A stretch of DNA of 20,019 nucleotides from Xanthoparmelia taractica (lineage: Eukaryota; Ascomycota; Lecanoromycetes; Lecanorales; Parmeliaceae): NCBI GenBank assembly GCA_033085395.1, contig JANQBS010000469.1:1-20019 (forward strand), in the 5' to 3' direction. The translations under genes and the position numbers were made by a program. The notes beneath the pieces are model-generated. The model worked only from the letters and a program-made list of their open reading frames with translations, did no database searches and was not told the DNA's origin. Of this stretch, positions 1-9,980 are shown in pieces. Position 1 is the first letter of the stretch, and every line of letters starts with the position of its first letter.

Positions 1-1282
1 AATAATATATTATAATTATTATTCTAATTATTATTTATTAGAATAGTTATATTTACTTAGCGAGATTAAATTAAAAGAAAGTTTATCTTAATATTACTTA
101 TTAAGTGTCGAAGTTTAATAATTACTTAAACTAATTTCGCTCTAACTTATATATTAATCTAGAATTTTCTTATCTTATTCGTCATCTAATATAAGAAATA
201 ATCTATATTATAAGATATCCCTACATATATTAGAAATTTCTTAGATCATTTTATAATATTAGTAATTTTTTATCTTATATCTTTATAAGTAATTTAATAT
301 AATTCTCTTATAATATCCTTTCATAATATAATATAATACGATATAATATAAGATATCTTATTAAATATATTAGACCTTTTCGACTTATAATCTCAAATAA
401 GTCGTATCGAACTAACTTATATAGAGTAACTATTTCGTCTCTTTAGAAGCGAGAATTATTTCTTTAGCTTTTACTAATACTTTATTATTATTAGATCTTA
501 TTTCGTAAATAAAGATAATCTCTTTATATATATATTAGTATATTAAAACGTTATTCTAGCTTTAACGAGCTTTAAAGAATATATTAAGTTACTAAGATAT
601 ATACGTCGAAGCTAAATAAACTATTAAAATTCTTTAAGCGATTATCTAGCATCTATAACGCGTAGTCTCTCAACTATAGATAACCACTCTTAGTCACTAC
701 TTAAAGCGTTATTCTTTACTATTAAATCTAGTAATAGTATTAATATTAATCGTTTATTAAAGTTATCTTACTATTAAGTTCTAAAGCAATCGCGCTTATT
801 ATTTTAACTAATAATTATTATTATAATAATTTAATTGTCGGCCTTACTTCTATTAGATCGTTATAAAAAGAGTTAATTCGCGTAATATTTATTGTAATAG
901 ATAGAGGAAAATAGAGAGTCTCTATCGATAAGTCATAGACGCTTTTAAGAATCGTTAACCTTAATTTTTATAATAAGTTCTTATTAAATTCGTAAAATAG
1001 ATATATAAATCTAATATAGTATCTAGATAAACGTTAATGAATAAGAAAACGAATTTAAATTATTAGATAAATTCTATAGTTATTATAAAAAAGAAGATAA
1101 TAGCTATTTTAAGAGTTATCTAAAACTACGTATACTCTTAATATACTTAATAAAAAGATATCAAATAGTCTTATAGTATATAAAGATCGTAAATATATAA
1201 AAAGTCTCGACTTAAGCTACGTTTTAAAGAGCTATTATTAAGTATTTTAAAAGAACTTATTTAATCGACGTATAATTAACGT
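1..1282. other. RIP-degraded AT-rich block, no recognisable gene
   Basis: Very AT-rich sequence in which CA and TG are nearly absent and TA is very frequent, while CG, GA and AG remain common. This is the dinucleotide signature of repeat-induced point mutation, so the block was probably once a repeated sequence. Frames read by eye are broken by many TAA/TAG codons. I could not match any frame to a known family, so no gene is called. Confidence 0.75.
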
Positions 1283-1284
1283 TA

Positions 1285-1556
1285 CGAGTCGAAAAGATAT
1301 AATATCTATTAAATATAGTCATTTTTAACTTTTTTTTAACTTTTTTTAAAAAATTATATCTTTTTAATCTATTTATAAAATTTTATAATTACATAAGCGT
1401 TCGCTTAAGCTTTTTACTTATTTTTAGAATATAAAAAAATATTATATAATATATTTATTAAAAACTCAATAAGAGTATAGGATATTCTATATCTTTCGAT
1501 ATGATATTCGAAAAACTAATCTCATATTATTAAATATATTATATCTTTTCGACCCG
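1285..1556 (-). mobile_element. MITE-like element copy E (RIP-mutated), 272 bp
   Basis: Same 272-bp length and internal sequence as copies A-C, in the orientation of copy B. It is flanked by TA at 1283-1284 and 1557-1558, as expected for a Tc1/mariner-type TA target duplication. Its termini have decayed by G-to-A changes on the inner-reading strand: the left end begins CGAGTCGAAAAGATATAATA where intact copies begin CGGGTCGGAAAGGTGTGGTA. It encodes nothing and would be a non-autonomous element. The TA and adjoining bases on both sides read TAATTAACGTT (1273-1283 and 1557-1567), longer than a TA duplication alone would give. It lies about 40 bp beyond the 3' end of the dead NLR gene. Confidence 0.9.
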
Positions 1557-1597
1557 TAATTAACGTTCTAAAAAGCGATATATTAACTATATATTAA

Positions 1598-4500
1598 CTA
1601 TCTAATTGTAAGATAGTCAAGTATATCTTTTATAACTTTAACGTCTTTATAATTATTATATTACTTAATATCTCGATTAGATTATTTATAGTCGTTAATG
1701 CTTTATTATAGTCTCAAAATAAGACTATTATACTCTTTATCTTAAGCGTTAATATTAGCTTCGTTATCGAGTAGCATTTATATTACTTAATTATAATCTT
1801 CTAATAACGCTACGTATAGAGCGTCGCTATACTCTTTATCTTAAGCGTTAATATTAGTTTCTTTCTTAAATAGTATTTATATTACTTAATTATAAACTTC
1901 TAATAACGCTACGTATAGAGTGTTACTATACTCTTTATCTTAAGCGTTAATATTAGCTTCTTTATTAAGTAATATTTATATTACTTAATTATAATTATAA
2001 GATAACGCTACGTATAGAGCGTTATTAAAGTATTTACCTTACACGTTAATATTAACTTCTTTATCGAGTCGCGTCTTTATTATTTAATTATAATTTCTTG
2101 CTAACGCTACGTATAGAGCGTTATTATATCTTTCATCTTACGCGTTAATATTAGCTTCGTTATCGAGTAACATCTATATTACTTTATTATAATCTCTTAA
2201 TATTACTATCTATAATACGTTGTTATAATATTTACCTTACGCGTTAACATTAGCTCCTTTCTTAAATAATATCTACACTACTTAATTATAATCTCCTAAT
2301 AACGCTATCTATAGTACGTTACTATACTCTTCACCTTAAGCGTTAATATTAGTTCCTTTATCTAGGAATTTTTTAGCGACATATCTTAATTTAAGTAAAT
2401 ACGCTATTTTCAAGCTAATTTAATTCTTAAAGCTTAGATAAATAAAATAATAATAAATCCCAAATTAGTAGTTTTATTGTGATAGTAATACATTATATAG
2501 TCTTTGTGTAACCTTATATAAGTCTTTAATTCGTTCGCTATTTTAAAAAATATAATAAATAGCTCAATTAAGAGCTATATAGTCGAGGAGAAAATAAGAT
2601 TTATCTCTTTCTTTAATATCGTTTTAATCTAATTAATTTATAAATATATTAACGAAGTTATTAAAGTTAAGATAATCGAGATAGATCTAAGACATTATAT
2701 AGTGAATCGTTATTATACTCAAGTATTCTTTTTACTTATCTAACTATAATTTAGATAATTCGATATTTTAAATAAAAAACTCTCTTATAGTCTAATAAAT
2801 TAAGAATATCTTTTTATTATAAACGCTAATAAAGAGATCGTATATATTTTAAATAATAAATTTAAAATTATCTTCGAGTTATAAATTAAGTTTTCTATGC
2901 GATATATAATTTCCTTTCTAAATTACTAATATTAAGATAATATTAACTTTCTAAAGACTAAGCGATCTTATAACTATCACAATAAGCTAAAATAGAATTC
3001 GAGCTCGCATATTATCTAAGCTTCTAGATAAAATCCTTTCGTATATATTAAAGACTTTTAACGATAGATTAAATAATAGTAAATCTATATTCAATATCTT
3101 GCGATATTTGCTTAAAGATCTCGTAATAATATCAATAATTAAAAAAAGTTAAAGATAGATACGATTATTTATCTTCTTCAAATAATTAATAATACGCTTA
3201 TAATGCTTAGCACTAAAGTCTTTCGCGATACGTGATATTTCGTGCTTAATTACTAGATTAATCTCTTAATCGATTATCTATAATTTATCGTTACTATTAA
3301 AATATAGATAAATATTAATTTCTAAGAATAATTAAAATTTCTTCTTTAAATAATCGTAAGAATAACTAATTATAAGAAACTTAAGTCTATATAAAGAGCT
3401 ATTATCTACTTTAATATATCTAGAAAATTTTACTAGCTTCTTTAATAATTAACTTCTTAAATTCTTCTCGCATTTATTTAATATATTAAGAATATAAATA
3501 ATTTCGTTTATTTCTAAATCTTAAGCGCATTTAATTAGAATTTCTTATAACTCGCTAAATATATCTTATAACTTCTTATTATAACTCTTAATACTTAAAA
3601 GTATATAGCTAATAAGAGCGATATTCTTAAAGAGCGAATAAAGCATAGCACTAAGCGCATTAACATCACGTATACGCTATTTTTAATTATTCTTAAAAAA
3701 TAATAATAAACGATTAAGATTATAATACTAATATAAACTCTTCTTTCGTCGATTAAGAATCGCGATAATATAAACTTTTCGTATTCGAGGCTCGTAGAGA
3801 TTTAAAGAAGTCTTAAGTACTTATTATCCCGTTATTTTAAAAATCTATTATTCTCAAAGAATTACTCATAGATATTAAAAACTCTTACTAAGATCGAGTT
3901 CTTATCGCTTTTATAATTAAATATTAAAATCTTAAATAATTAATTCTCTTTATTATCTCGGCGATCTTATTATCTATTTACTTAAAATATCTTTAATATA
4001 TTTAAAATACGTTTTTAAATATTAACTAATAATAATATATAAATCAATATATTATTATAGAATACTTTTTCTCTCTCTCTATCGAAGAGTGTATAATATT
4101 ATATATAATAATCATTAAAGATTTAAATCTTATTTAGTATATCTTTTTAATTATCTAGCTTTAATATATTTTAAATATCTCGATTAAACGAACTTTAAGA
4201 TAGATAATAAATTAGTTAAGTTTAATATTCGAAGATATTAAAATAGAGCTCTACGATAGTCTAGACGAAGTCTAAATAAATAGACTTATTAATATCTCGT
4301 AGATAGAGCTCTTCTATAATTCTATATAAATGTAAAAAATTAGAAATAAAATTAAGATCTTTTATTATAATATAACTCTATTATAAGAAATTTAATAATA
4401 ACTATACTTTAATTTAATAATTATTAATATAGCTTTATATTAGAGTATAGCTTACTAAAAGAAGAATCGATATTTCTAATCACGCTAATATCGCGTATAG

Positions 4501-4770
4501 TTGAGCGCTAAAAGCTTTAAAAACGATATCGTTGAATTAGAGAATAAATTTAATAATCTTTTCACTTTATTTCCGTACTTAACTAATTTTTTATTAAGAT
4601 TAACGACTTATTAATAGACTTCTCGATCTTATAAATTCGATTTAATAATAATCTCGATAAGCTTAAAACTTAGAGAAGAATCTATATAATTAATAATAAT
4701 AGAGATTAATTAACACTTATAAGTTATTATTAAATTCGATTCCCGAAGTTTTAATACCTTATATATCTAT
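1598..4770 (-). pseudogene. RIP-killed NLR-like gene (NWD-like, NACHT, ankyrin repeats)
   Basis: Read on the minus strand from about 4770 down to a stop at 1598-1600, one frame carries the landmarks of a fungal NACHT-ankyrin STAND protein. About 4700-4020 resembles the NWD N-terminal domain. About 3800-3000 is the NACHT NTPase: an LLWI-like segment whose Trp is now a stop, then a P-loop region at 3772-3795 reading T-S-L-E-Y-E-K-F where the family has GxPGCGKS; a Walker B region at 3470-3493 reading I-L-N-I-L-N-K-C where the family has LDALDEC; and an S-R-P-Y-D equivalent near 3347-3385. Near 2772-2810 is the HQTAREFL-type segment. Ankyrin repeats fill 2366-1731, followed by a short C-terminal tail. 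Nearly all losses are C-to-T or G-to-A, with Gln and Trp codons turned into stops, as RIP does. There is one apparent single-base deletion in the A-run at 3695-3700. Such proteins act in fungal self/non-self recognition and cell death; this copy cannot be functional. The start codon is not identifiable, so the 5' limit is approximate. Confidence 0.88.
1731..2366 (-). repeat. 99-bp tandem repeat encoding degraded ankyrin repeats
   Basis: Six complete units of exactly 99 bp start at 1731, 1830, 1929, 2028, 2127 and 2226, followed by a partial unit from 2325, with no indels between units. 99 bp is 33 codons, the length of an ankyrin repeat. On the minus strand a unit reads like the fungal form: D-K-E-Y, then a residue pair, A-L-Y-V-A, then M-L-L-D-N-E-A-N-I-N-A, with TAA where Gln is usual. 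The exact period shows the frame was intact when RIP struck, and that decay since has been by substitution. Confidence 0.92.
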
Positions 4771-7075
4771 AGTTATAAATCTTTCAAATTCTTTGCATTT
4801 TTAATAGCGATTATATTCTTATTATAAACGTGCTAGATTAACGATAAACGTTGTTCTTGACTTATAGCGAATATTAATTTTTAGCGATTAAATAAATTCT
4901 TTAGCGATATTTTCAACTTCGAGAATTATAATAATTTCAAGTTATTCTATAAGAATATTAGATTTTAATTAAATTACAACTTTTAATTAATATACGCTAG
5001 AGTCTTCGTTAGATCGTATCGCTTAAGACTCTTCTTATAATATAATTATATTTTTTTATATCTAAACACGTCTTTAATTTTATAATATAAGCCCTTATAT
5101 TCGCTATTGCTATAACGAAATCGTAAATCTTACTTTAAAGTTATTATATCGATACTCTAAGATTATTAAAATAAATTGAAATTCGTATTGAATTATCTCG
5201 AACTCTAGCTTCGAAATCCTCGATGTAATGTAGTAACACTAAGCGAATATTTCTTATATCGAACTCACAGGGAGTCTAGACTCTAATAATAATTGTTCTA
5301 AATAGAGATTATAGCGAAAATTTTAAGACATAGCTGACGATATAAAGCGGAGTAACTATTCGAGACTCGGCCCATCGGCGTCGACTTAGCGCCAGTAGTC
5401 ACTCTTTCATTATGTTATCACGGTGATACCTTTAATTCTCTTATCTTTCTTCTCAATTCGCGTAAATATTTATAGAAATTCGATTACGCGAAAGTTCGCT
5501 TACGGGGAATTTACTCGAAGATATACTATCGTTATATATTCGACTTAGAAAATCTTAATAACTTATAAAGTGCTTCTCGATAGAAAGTAATAAGAGTATA
5601 ATTGAGACGTATTATTATCGTTAGGTCGCTGGAGTTCGAGTCTAAAGCCGAACTCTATAACGAATTATAGATAAAATATATTAATGAAGACTATATAACT
5701 AATGCGAGCGATCCTTCGTATTCGACGTTATTCTCGCCCTCGAAAAGATCGAAGAATTATTTCTATAAACGATAAATTTATAGATAGATAGAAGCTAACT
5801 TATATTATTTAGTATCGTTATCTCGAATTATTAATTCTATATCTTCGAAAAAGATATATTCGCGACGCTTTACGAATTATATTAAGTTCTAAAAAAATAT
5901 TATAAGAGGAGATCGAGATATAATATATTAAATATAATTATAAAACTTTACTACGTAGTAATTTTCTCGATTATCTTAAAAGTTATTAAGAGACTTTAAA
6001 AGATAGAAAAGATTTTTACGATACTCTTACATTAAGTATTTATATAAATTTTAAAAAATAACTTAAAATAAATTCGTCGATTATATTATTATTTTATTCT
6101 TTATTTAAATATTAAAGATAATCTTTATTAGTAATAGCGATCGATCGTAAAGATATAAAATCTCGATAACTTCGTTTGCTTCTTTATCGAAGCTTAGGTT
6201 AAATAAAGAATTTATAAATAGATATATTAATGTGAAGAAAACAATAGCAATAAGATATATAAGGAATATCTTATATATTTTTACTTGAATCTAATTTCGT
6301 AGAATTACGAGCGTTAGTAGAAAGCTTATAATATTATAAGAGACTATAAGACGACGATAATTTCAGCGCTATCGTAGAAGGCTTAAGGTAATATATCTAG
6401 TTGAATATAAGTTTAAGAGTAATTCTCTAGTCGATTTAATTGAAGACTCTTAAGATAATCTTTATTAAGCAGAGAGTATCGCTCTATTAAACCTAATCTA
6501 TTAATTATCTTCGAGATTACTATTATTTTAGACTTATTAAAGGATTATATAAATAAATTATCTAAGAGAGCTCGAGAACGTGAGTTAATAAGTAGAAATT
6601 CTAATTATATAAAAGCAAGAACTCTTAGAACGATATCTACACGAATTAAGCTCTATCTAGAATAAATATTCAAATCTTTTACTAATTTTAGAGTTAAGAG
6701 TACTACGAAAAATAGAAGTAGCGAGAAAATATATATTTAAGAGTCTTATTCTTTTACTATATTCCATTAGGTTCGCTTTTCTATACTAAGTTTCACCGTG
6801 AGTGAATCTTATAGAGAGATAATTAACTTAGAAGTTTATAACTTTAATATATATACGACTATTATAATATTGCATCGTTAGAACTATACTTAACTGCAGT
6901 CTTATCGTTCGCAAAATACTATAAGATTTATCTACGAAGATCTCGAAGACTACACTCGAGATTCTTATATAAGTCTCGAAGATTCTTTTTCTTTATAATA
7001 TTCTTTAGCGCTTTAGCTATAATGCGTTTAAGATCTTTATCTTTATATGTAACGACGCTTTTAGAATAAAATATT
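4770..7075. other. RIP-degraded block upstream of the dead NLR, with less-mutated patches
   Basis: AT-rich, CA/TG-poor sequence. A patch at about 5225-5440 keeps more G+C and more CA/TG than its surroundings, and a smaller one lies at about 6755-6810; these may be single-copy DNA or element ends. From about 5620 to 6720 on the plus strand two frames can be read for long distances if TAA/TAG are taken as former Gln/Trp codons, suggesting a degraded coding sequence, but I could not choose between the frames or recognise a family. No gene is called. Confidence 0.55.
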
Positions 7076-7077
7076 TA

Positions 7078-7349
7078 CGGGTCGGAAAGGTGTGGTATGT
7101 TTGATAATATGGGACTAGTTTTTCGAATATCATATCGAAAGATATAGGATATCCCATACTCCCATTGGGTTTTTAATAAATATATTACGTAATATTTATT
7201 TATATTCTAAAAATAAGTAAAAAGCTTAAGCGAACGCTTATGTAATTATAAGATTCTATAAATAGATTAAAGAGATATAATTTTTTAAAAAAAGTTGAAT
7301 AAAAGTTAAAAACGACTATGTTTAACAGATACCACACCTTTCCGACCCG
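7078..7349 (+). mobile_element. MITE-like element copy A, 272 bp, intact termini
   Basis: Perfect 21-bp terminal inverted repeats start CGGGTCGGAAAGGTGTGGTA and end with the reverse complement. It is flanked by TA on each side (7076-7077 and 7350-7351). The interior is AT-rich, has no coding capacity, and contains a conserved GCTTAAGCGAACGCTTA core. Length, TA target site and lack of an ORF fit a non-autonomous Tc1/mariner-superfamily derivative. The termini keep TG/CA dinucleotides lost from the surrounding DNA, so it was inserted after the surrounding RIP or escaped it. Its orientation is taken here as the reference. Confidence 0.92.
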
Positions 7350-7351
7350 TA

Positions 7352-9147
7352 AAAATATTATCGATAGCAATCTAAGAAGATAACGTTCGATTACTTATCG
7401 ACACACGTTATCGATAAATAATTTTAATATTATTTAAATCGATTAGCGTTACGCAAGATTATTAAAGATATTCTTATTCTATAATAAGTCGAAAGCTCGG
7501 CTAGCGCTTCTATATAAGCTTACACGTTTATATTAATAATAATGCGTTTCTATAATAACGCGAGAAGCTTATTAACATTAATAACGTTATTATTAATATA
7601 AAGTTTATCGTTTTAATTATCGGCCGAAGTCTTAATTATAGTCTTTTTAATTAGATTCCGCGTCGATTATTAATAAGCGTTTTAAATATTATTAGTATAT
7701 TAATAATTATAAGTAATTGACTACTACTTCTCGTTCTAATTCGAAAGCTTCTCGTTCGCGATATACTTACTTTTTTATAAGAAAATATTTGTTATCTTTA
7801 AAAGTTCGACTAGTATTTAATCGTCTCTCGTGATGTAATTAAGAACTATCTTCACGAATACCTCGATCTCGCTATAGAGAGTCGTTAAGTAATCGTCTGC
7901 GATAATATATTATCTACTTAATTAAATATAAAATAGTTCGAATATTAGAACGTAATTATAATTCTTAGATAGCTTTTTTTCTCTACTATTAATATATATC
8001 TAATTTATACTTAAACGCTATTTATTAATCTTAACAATTAACTACGTATATCTTTAATCTACTCTCTTATCTCACGTTTCGTTATTAAAAATTAATCTTT
8101 CTTCGACTTTATAGATTTCGAATCCTTATCGAGTTTATCGCTAACGATTTTTCTCTTTTATTTATTATCTCTTATATAACTAAAGAAATCGAAGTTAAAA
8201 TAATACGTAAAAGCTCGTAGCCTTATAAAATAATTTTTAACTTCGCTTATATCGAAGAAGATTAAATTAGTTTTATAATAGTTATTATAAAGAGCGAAAG
8301 TAATAAGATTATAAAACTATATTACAAGACGAGAGAGAAATATTCGAAGATGTTTAATCGTTAATTAATTATCTTCTAAGACTATAATCTTCTACTTTAT
8401 CTTTTTTATTAAACTTCTTATTTCCTCGCGAACCTTCGAAAATTCTCGCTTAATATATTAATTTAGTAAAGTTTATAAGAATCTTTAAAGTAAAATAATT
8501 TTTATACGCTTCGTTTTTAAAGTCTATTTCTTTTACGAGAGAGACTAGAAATATCAAGTTTCGACTTTTTATCTTTACTCGAACGTAATTTCACTTTTTA
8601 ATTTCGAAGACGTTAAGTTTTTTACGAAAAAAAATTCAAGCTTTAACTTAATCGTATCTTCGTTTTTAATTAGTAGAGCAATTCGCTTTTACGTACCTTC
8701 GTTAATAAGATTAAATTTAATAATTACCCTCACGATTCTTTTCTTCACTTAATCAAATGATCGTAATTTCTAAATAATATCTTAATTAACGATATTGTTA
8801 TTGACCTAGATTATAGTTAGAATAATCGTTCGTGAATTCGTAACATAAGAGTTAATTAAATCTTAAATCGTTCGGATATTATTCTCCGTTTACTTATTAT
8901 TAATAATTAATATTAAGCCTAATAGATTCACGATAATTAAGTGCAGGCCTATTAGTTTAGTAACTTCAATACGTAGAATATCTAACGTAAACGTAGAACT
9001 CTTCTACATATCTTTAAATTCTCTAATATTCATTATAGACCCGACCTCTATAATTATTATAAAAAACTCATCGAATTTCGTAAGTTAACGTCTATAGCCT
9101 TGGAGTTTCAGCTTAAATTATTCTAAACAAAACGCGATAGATAGAGT
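7352..9147. other. RIP-degraded block between element copies A and B
   Basis: AT-rich, CA/TG-depleted sequence without an open reading frame. On the minus strand, about 8000 down to 7390, more than one frame can be followed if TAA/TAG are read as former Gln/Trp codons: one would be Gln-rich, another Pro/Thr-rich. I cannot decide between them and recognise no family. A somewhat less mutated stretch lies near 8700-9010. No gene is called. Confidence 0.6.
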
Positions 9148-9149
9148 TA

Positions 9150-9421
9150 CGGGTCGGAAAGGTGTGGTATCTATTGAACATAGTCGTTTTTAACTTTTTT
9201 TTAACTTTTTTTAAAAAATTATATCTTTTTAATCTATTTATAGAATTTTATAATTATATAAGCGTTCGCTTAAGCTTTATACTTATTTTTAGAATATAAA
9301 TAAATATTATATAATATATTTATTAAAAACTCAATGAGAGTATAGGATATCCCATATCTTTCGATATGGTATTCGAAAAACTAGTCCCATACCATTAAAC
9401 ATACCACACCTTTCCGACCCG
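9150..9421 (-). mobile_element. MITE-like element copy B, 272 bp, intact termini
   Basis: Inverted relative to copy A. Perfect 21-bp terminal inverted repeats, flanked by TA at 9148-9149 and 9422-9423, same length as A and E. Differences from copy A are mostly transitions. It encodes nothing. With copy C it forms a pair of inverted arms separated by 242 bp. Confidence 0.92.
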
Positions 9422-9476
9422 TAATTCTAATTCGCAGATTTCTATTAGTATTCACTCATTATCGATCAAATTCAAA

Positions 9477-9980
9477 TCACCCCCGTTTCTTCTCTTCTAT
9501 ATCTTTCGCCCTCTCAATAACTTTATTAATAGATTTTTCGTTAATCTTTCGAACGCGTTCTCGATACTCGATATAATTAAACGCTACGTTTAAAAATAGC
9601 GATTTAATAAATATCGACTTTATCTTCGATAAATACGTGATTAATTTCGTGAGATCGACGTTACGGGTCGGAAAGATGTGGTATATTTGATGATATGGGA
9701 CTAGTTTTTCGAATATTATATCGAAAGATATGAGATATCCCATACTCTCATTAGGTTTTTAATAAATATATTACGTAATATTTATTTATATTCTAAAAAT
9801 ACGTAAAAAGCTTAAGCGAACGCTTATATAATTATAAAATTCTATAAATAGATTAAAAAGATATAATTTTTCTAAAAAAAGTTAAAAAAAAGTTAAAAAC
9901 GACTATGTTTAGATACCACACCTTTTCGACCCGTACTAATAAGTTTTCGTTTAATACTCTCTTTCTAAACTTTCGTCGCC
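9477..9980 (-). pseudogene. Degenerate coding remnant interrupted by element copy C
   Basis: Between copies B and C the minus strand holds an uninterrupted frame from the end of copy C (9661) down to a TGA at 9477-9479. It is Lys/Arg/Glu-rich with a likely helical C-terminal end (E-R-V-R-K-I-N-E-K-S, then E-R-A-K-D-I-E-E-K-K). The frame now starts on an ATG inside copy C, so the present 88-residue ORF is an accidental fusion. If copy C and one TA are removed, the frame continues in phase into 9936-9980 and then meets a TAG that could be a former Trp codon. I recognise no family, and it may not be a gene at all. Confidence 0.3.
9664..9933 (+). mobile_element. MITE-like element copy C, 270 bp, lightly RIP-marked
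   Basis: Same orientation as copy A, flanked by TA at 9662-9663 and 9934-9935. The terminal repeats carry one G-to-A-type change each (AAAGATG at the left; TTTTCGACCCG at the right), so it is slightly decayed relative to A and B but far less than E. Two bases shorter than the other full copies. Non-coding. Confidence 0.9.

Noticed and set aside
1731..2366. Regularly spaced repeats suggesting a CRISPR array or satellite
   Set aside because: The 99-bp units are contiguous with no unique spacers, and they read as ankyrin repeats in a longer degraded gene in fungal nuclear DNA.
5620..5650. tRNA-like B-box string GGAGTTCGAGTCT
   Set aside because: No A box or cloverleaf arms could be paired around it, and the match to the B-box consensus is imperfect.
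5418..6801. TCACGGTGA at 5418-5426 and its reverse complement at 6793-6801 as terminal repeats of a 1.4-kb element
   Set aside because: The string is nearly palindromic itself, only about 9 bp match, and there is no target-site duplication.
7390..8000. Gln-rich or Pro/Thr-rich degraded protein on the minus strand
   Set aside because: Two frames are equally readable after allowing RIP stops, and no family motif was found, so neither is called as a gene.
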